Positions 63,968 through 64,000 of a stretch of DNA of 64,000 nt are shown here, in pieces. The DNA is taken from positions 35,508 through 99,507 of the forward strand of contig NW_019091557.1 in NCBI RefSeq assembly GCF_001949145.1, read 5' to 3'. The translations under genes and the position numbers were made by a program. This DNA is from Acanthaster planci. Its lineage: Eukaryota; Echinodermata; Asteroidea; Valvatida; Acanthasteridae. The number at the start of each line of letters is the position of its first letter. Position 1 is the stretch's first letter. Below the pieces are notes generated by a model that did no database searches, was not told where the DNA came from, and worked only from the letters and a program-made list of their open reading frames with translations.

Positions 63968-64000
63968 ACGTTTAACGAATTCCTCCCTTGTGTCTAAAGT

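Overview
The window looks like a piece of an animal nuclear genome, most likely a marine deuterostome and probably an echinoderm (a sea star or relative). Grounds: AT-rich DNA with short exons and long introns, very many TACATGTA-type words, Gypsy, BEL/Pao and LINE retrotransposon remains, secreted C-type lectins, and two genes of the 'protein DD3-3' family. Genus cannot be decided from sequence alone. All exon boundaries below were worked out by eye from GT/AG sites, and each of the two large genes gives one continuous frame across all its exons.

Region 1 (1-8821) is a nested retrotransposon. A degenerate Ty3/Gypsy element on the minus strand runs off the left edge of the window. It is split in the middle of its reverse transcriptase by a BEL/Pao element (1922-6719) with a 5-bp target duplication, ctcat. 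Both are dead copies. Region 2 (about 9310-10885) is a decayed non-LTR (LINE) reverse transcriptase on the plus strand. Region 3 (10886-20270) is mostly non-coding. It holds one unrecognised, probably transcribed minus-strand gene (15465-16156, with one frame break) and several foldback repeats.

Region 4 (20287-54017) is the core. Two paralogous DD3-3-like genes lie head to head. Gene A (minus, 14 coding exons, 21941-37228) encodes a 777-residue protein with a signal peptide and a single C-terminal membrane helix. Gene B (plus, 13 coding exons, 41061-53573) encodes a 668-residue protein with a signal peptide and no membrane helix. They start 3.8 kb apart. The family's function is not established. 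The C-terminal half of both has the look of a cupredoxin-type beta sandwich with a lost or incomplete copper site (inference). Their introns are full of short foldback elements, including a clean TTAA-flanked piggyBac-like MITE.

Region 5 (54018-58467) holds the 3' flank of gene B, a 392-bp assembly gap, a degenerate 31-32-bp tandem repeat and a GC-rich patch. Region 6 (58468-63967) has two intronless minus-strand genes for secreted C-type lectins, with EPN and QPN sugar-binding motifs, each behind a good TATA box. Between them duplicated flanking segments mark a third repeat unit that no longer carries a lectin frame.

The shared theme of the real genes is secretion: two DD3-3-like secreted or surface proteins and two secreted lectins. 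I see no operon-like or CRISPR-like system, and no confident free-standing tRNA or rRNA gene.
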